From positions 186,001-250,000 of the forward strand of contig JACKER010000011.1 in the NCBI GenBank assembly GCA_020632925.1: DNA of 64,000 bases, in the 5' to 3' direction. The position numbers and the translations under genes are program-made. The notes beneath the pieces are model-generated. The model was not told where the DNA came from. It did no database searches and was given only the letters and a program-made list of their open reading frames with translations. This document shows positions 61,396-64,000 of this stretch, piece after piece. The DNA comes from Alphaproteobacteria bacterium (GTDB lineage Bacteria > Myxococcota_A > UBA796 > GCA-2862545). Numbering within the stretch: the stretch's first letter is position 1; each line of letters begins with the position of its first letter.

Positions 61396-61468
61396 CAACT
61401 TGTCGGCGCTGACCGCTCGGAGCCCACGGAGCGAAGCCGATCTCGGCCGCATCTGGGACCGCGATCGC

Positions 61469-61484
61469 TGGCACGCCTCTTGCT
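61469..61484 (+). promoter_or_regulatory. Sigma-54 (RpoN) promoter of the gspCD operon
   Basis: TGGCAC (61469-61474), a 5-nt spacer and TTGCT (61480-61484) match the sigma-54 consensus TGGCACN5TTGCW exactly, with GG and GC elements 12 bp apart. Transcription would start near 61495, giving a leader of about 20 nt that includes GGAGGA before the TTG start of gspC. Other TGGCAC hexamers in the window lack the TTGC element at the right distance. Expression then requires an AAA+ activator such as the one at 16485-17954. Confidence 0.85.
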
Positions 61485-61514
61485 CGGTTATGGGACAGCC
61501 CTCCGGAGGATGCC

Positions 61515-62411
61515 TTGCGGCGAGCCCTGCCCATCGTCACGTTCCTGATGGCCACCCTGCTGGCGGGCGGCTCGGCGTGGGCCATCAACCTGCTGCTCGG
61601 CCGGTGGATCTCACCGGGTGAGCTCCCCGAGGACCACGCGGCGGTCGCCTCGGCCCGCGCCACGCCACGCACGCCGCGGCCCCGCGCGCTCGGCATCGAC
61701 AACTACCTCCAGGGGATCATGGGGCGGAACCTCTTCGACAAGGAGGTGATCGCCACCTGGCAGCCGCAGACGGCGACCGAGGGGGGCCCCGTCATCGCCA
61801 AGTCCGAGCTGCACGTGAAGCTGGTCCTGGTGTTCGTGGCGGTGCCGTCGAGCCTGAGCTCGGCGCTCATCCTGGACGAGGACAGCAAGGACTACCCGAA
61901 GGCGTACTCCATCGGCGACAAGCTCTACGACCGGACCGTGAAGTCCATCGAGAAGGAGCAGGTCGCGCTCGAGAAGCCCAACGGCGAGATCGAGTACCTC
62001 ACCCTCGGCACGGCCGTGGTCGCGCGGCACGACGAGGGGCCGGCCGCCGCGACGGACGAGGGTGACGGCTCCGTCTCCCAGACGGGCGAGAACCGCTTCA
62101 CCGTCTCGAAGGACACGTTCGAGAAGAACATCAACGACCTCGAGTCCATCTCCAAGATGGGTCGGGCGCTGCTGCACCGCGGGCCCGACGGGGAGTACGA
62201 CGGGTACCGCCTGTCCGCCATCCGGCGCGGGACGCTCGCCGACCAGCTCGGGATCAAGAACGGCGACATCATCCACTCGGTCAACGGCGAGTCGCTGAAC
62301 TCGATGCAAGCCGCGATGAACGCCTACAACACCATGAAGACCCAGTCTTCGTTCTGCTTCGAGATCTCGCGACGCGGCACGCCGACCGAGCTCTGCTACG
62401 ACGTGCGCTGA
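61515..62411 (+). CDS. gspC: Type II secretion inner-membrane protein GspC
   Basis: This 298-residue protein has an N-terminal transmembrane helix (IVTFLMATLLAGGSAWAINLLL, about 7-28), a homology region (NLFDKEVI near 71; SELHVKLVLVFVAVPSSLSSALI; EKEQVALEKPNGEIEYLTL, about 100-170) and a C-terminal PDZ domain (about 220-295: GRALLHRGPDGEYDGYRLSAIRRGTLADQLGIKNGDIIHSVNG in two parts). GspC links the inner-membrane platform to the GspD secretin. The start is TTG at 61515 with GGAGGA at ideal spacing. It is 49 bp upstream of gspD. Confidence 0.9.
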   Translation: MRRALPIVTFLMATLLAGGSAWAINLLLGRWISPGELPEDHAAVASARATPRTPRPRALGIDNYLQGIMGRNLFDKEVIATWQPQTATEGGPVIAKSELHVKLVLVFVAVPSSLSSALILDEDSKDYPKAYSIGDKLYDRTVKSIEKEQVALEKPNGEIEYLTLGTAVVARHDEGPAAATDEGDGSVSQTGENRFTVSKDTFEKNINDLESISKMGRALLHRGPDGEYDGYRLSAIRRGTLADQLGIKNGDIIHSVNGESLNSMQAAMNAYNTMKTQSSFCFEISRRGTPTELCYDVR

Positions 62412-62460
62412 CCGGCTCTGGCCGCCGCGCGACTCCTTCTCCACAGGACCCGACCTCCGC

Positions 62461-64000
62461 ATGCGCTCCACTCTCTTCCTCGCCGCCCTCCTCGCCGGTG
62501 CCTTCGCGCCGAGCCTGGCCTTCGCCCAGGAGGCGCCTTCGTCCTCGGTCGTGACCGAGAACCCCGACGGCACGGTCACGGTGTCGCCGAACCCCGTCGT
62601 CTCGCCCCAGCTCCCAGCGGACGCTCGCCGGGCCGAGAAGGTGATGCTGAACTTCGGCTCGGACACGAGCCTGTGGTTCCTGGTGAAGTTCTTCGCCGAT
62701 CTCAAGCGGATGAACTTCATCATCAGCGACGTGAAGGCGCTCGAGAGCGCCAAGGTGACCATCATCAGCAACCAGGAGGTGTCGTACGACGCGGCCTGGG
62801 AGGCGTTCCTGTCCGCCCTCGAGGTCAGCGGGTACAGCATCAGCGTGACCGGTCGCACCGCCAAGATCGTGAAGGCGGCGGACGCGGCGACGAAGCCCAT
62901 CGACATCCGGTCGGGACCGCCGCGGGACAGCGACGGCTACGTCACGCAGCTGATCACGCTCGAGAACACCCGCGTCGACGACATGTCGAAGATCATCCAG
63001 AACATGGTCGGCGGCGAGGCGAAGATCGTGTCGTATCCGCCGACGAACACGATGATCATCACGGACACGGCCGCGAACATCCGCAAGCTGTACAAGCTGA
63101 TGAAGGAGCTCGACGTCGCCAGCCCGAAGTCGACGATGGAGATGTACCAGATCCGGTACGCGTCGGCGGCCGACATCAAGCAGATCATCCAGGAGCTCTA
63201 CGGCACGGCCGCGGAGGAGGCGCCCGCCGCGCAGGCCGCTCGGACGCCGGCGAGCAGCCGCCGGAGCACTCGGAACACCCGCCGTCCGGAGCCCGTGGTC
63301 GCTGCGGAGCCCCAGAACGTCGGCGAGGAGTCCAAGTTCATCGCGAAGGTGATCGAGGACGAGCGGACGAACACCCTGATCATCCTGGCGAACGACGACG
63401 GCCACAAGGCGGTCCGCGAGCTCATCGAGAAGATCGACGTGAACGTCACGCCCGAAGGCGAGATCCACGTGGTCTACCTCGAGTACGCGAAGGCGGAGGA
63501 GGTGCAGAACGTGCTCTCCGCCCTGTCGCAGGGTGGTCGGACGACCCAGTCCAGCGGCCGCGCGGGCCGGCAGACCACGAACAACCGCAACCAGCCGGCG
63601 GCCCCTGCGGGTCGGACGGCGACGGCGGGCGGCGCCGAGGGCGAAGGGGAGGGCGGCGCGCTCGCGGCCTTCGACTCGGGCATGCGGATCGCGGCGGACG
63701 AGGCGACCAACTCGCTGGTCATCATCGCGGACCAGGACGACTTCAAGGTCGTGTACTCGGTGATCAAGCAGCTCGACGTCGAGCGCAAGCAGGTGTTCGT
63801 CGACGCCGTGGTGATGGAGCTGTCCTCGGAAGACGCCATGAGCCTCGGGCTTGCGGCCCACCTTCCCCAGCAGCCCTCCGCGGACGCCGCCGGATTCATC
63901 GGCGCGCAGCTCGGCGCCACCTCGCTCGGCCTGTCGCCCGACGCGCTGTCCGGGCTCGCCGTCGGCGTGTTCGGCGACTCCATCGACGTGCCGCTGATCG
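62461..64000 (+). CDS. gspD: Type II secretion secretin GspD, 3' end cut by window
   Basis: The visible 513 residues start with a signal peptide (MRSTLFLAALLAGAFAPSLAFA). The N0 domain (about 60-140) contains VKFFADLKRMNFIISDV. N1 follows (about 160-218), then N2 (about 228-325), which is interrupted by an Ala/Arg-rich insert at about 252-290. N3 (about 333-447) carries a Gly/Asn-rich insert near 355-400. The start of the secretin core is FVDAVVMELSSEDAMSLG (near 440). GspD forms the outer-membrane pore of the type II secretion system. Inserts of this kind inside N2/N3 are common but long here. The gene continues past the window. Confidence 0.93.
   Translation, partial: MRSTLFLAALLAGAFAPSLAFAQEAPSSSVVTENPDGTVTVSPNPVVSPQLPADARRAEKVMLNFGSDTSLWFLVKFFADLKRMNFIISDVKALESAKVTIISNQEVSYDAAWEAFLSALEVSGYSISVTGRTAKIVKAADAATKPIDIRSGPPRDSDGYVTQLITLENTRVDDMSKIIQNMVGGEAKIVSYPPTNTMIITDTAANIRKLYKLMKELDVASPKSTMEMYQIRYASAADIKQIIQELYGTAAEEAPAAQAARTPASSRRSTRNTRRPEPVVAAEPQNVGEESKFIAKVIEDERTNTLIILANDDGHKAVRELIEKIDVNVTPEGEIHVVYLEYAKAEEVQNVLSALSQGGRTTQSSGRAGRQTTNNRNQPAAPAGRTATAGGAEGEGEGGALAAFDSGMRIAADEATNSLVIIADQDDFKVVYSVIKQLDVERKQVFVDAVVMELSSEDAMSLGLAAHLPQQPSADAAGFIGAQLGATSLGLSPDALSGLAVGVFGDSIDVPLI

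Overview
This window comes from a very GC-rich (roughly 70 %) Gram-negative bacterium. The presence of Gram-negative type II secretion genes (gspC, gspD at the right edge), eukaryote-like Ser/Thr kinases, a TIGR02147-family regulator, a sigma-54 activator with a GAF sensor, many lipoproteins and Cys-rich secreted proteins points to a Myxococcota or related deltaproteobacterial lineage. This is inference from gene content; there is no rRNA in the window. Coding density is very high, both strands are used in short operons, ATGA/GTGA stop-start overlaps are common, and several convergent genes overlap at their 3' ends.

Layout. 1-3744: end of a small GMC-associated subunit, a GMC oxidoreductase and a hybrid histidine kinase. 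3741-6240: a small accessory-looking patch (DUF429 protein, SRPBCC protein, degenerate HNH protein, two families of direct repeats) that ends exactly at the 3' end of a tRNA-Leu(CAA). 6264-9258: DUF218 protein and TIGR04282 transferase facing an ECF sigma factor, zinc-finger anti-sigma and methyltransferase operon. 9245-13219: alpha/beta hydrolase with an unusual DHp-REC regulator, thioredoxin, ABC-F ATPase. 13248-16354: a signalling cluster with a double Ser/Thr kinase, a TIGR02147 regulator, a secreted Cys protein and two copies of a CTGTTCAC/GTGAACAG palindrome. 16485-21321: minus-strand operon of PLP lyase, polytopic membrane protein, MYG1 hydrolase and sigma-54 activator. 21346-22679: Lgt-like enzyme with a lipoprotein. 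22692-26240: beta-oxidation operon (FadN-like plus thiolase).

26301-30986: secreted protein with four TonB-C-like modules, a double-protease HtrA/Nma111-like protein and SixA. 31000-36261: HhH protein, glutamate-cysteine ligase, thioredoxin-like lipoprotein, a small membrane protein and topoisomerase III. 36352-39861: ThiC, a tandem 7-mer, a fossil ketosynthase fragment and an FHA-containing cyclase. 40090-46892: PdxJ, RlmI-like methyltransferase, M14 deacylase, Hsp20, kinase/P-loop fusion, TcdA and a membrane-anchored protein apparently split by a frameshift. 47172-51966: semialdehyde dehydrogenase and a Nat-type ABC exporter whose last permease is fused to a CPBP domain. 51894-61395: a 1059-residue cyclase-like/P-loop/TPR regulator, secreted and hypothetical proteins, a Sel1-repeat protein and a GPP34 protein. 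61469-64000: a near-perfect sigma-54 promoter followed by gspC and gspD (cut by the window end).

Two genome-scale patterns stand out. Many genes have a TANNNT -10-like hexamer either 7-10 nt before the start codon (predicting leaderless mRNA) or 15-17 nt before it together with a Shine-Dalgarno sequence. Several genes appear to be unusual multi-module versions of known families (double kinase, double protease, four TonB-C modules, permease-CPBP fusion).
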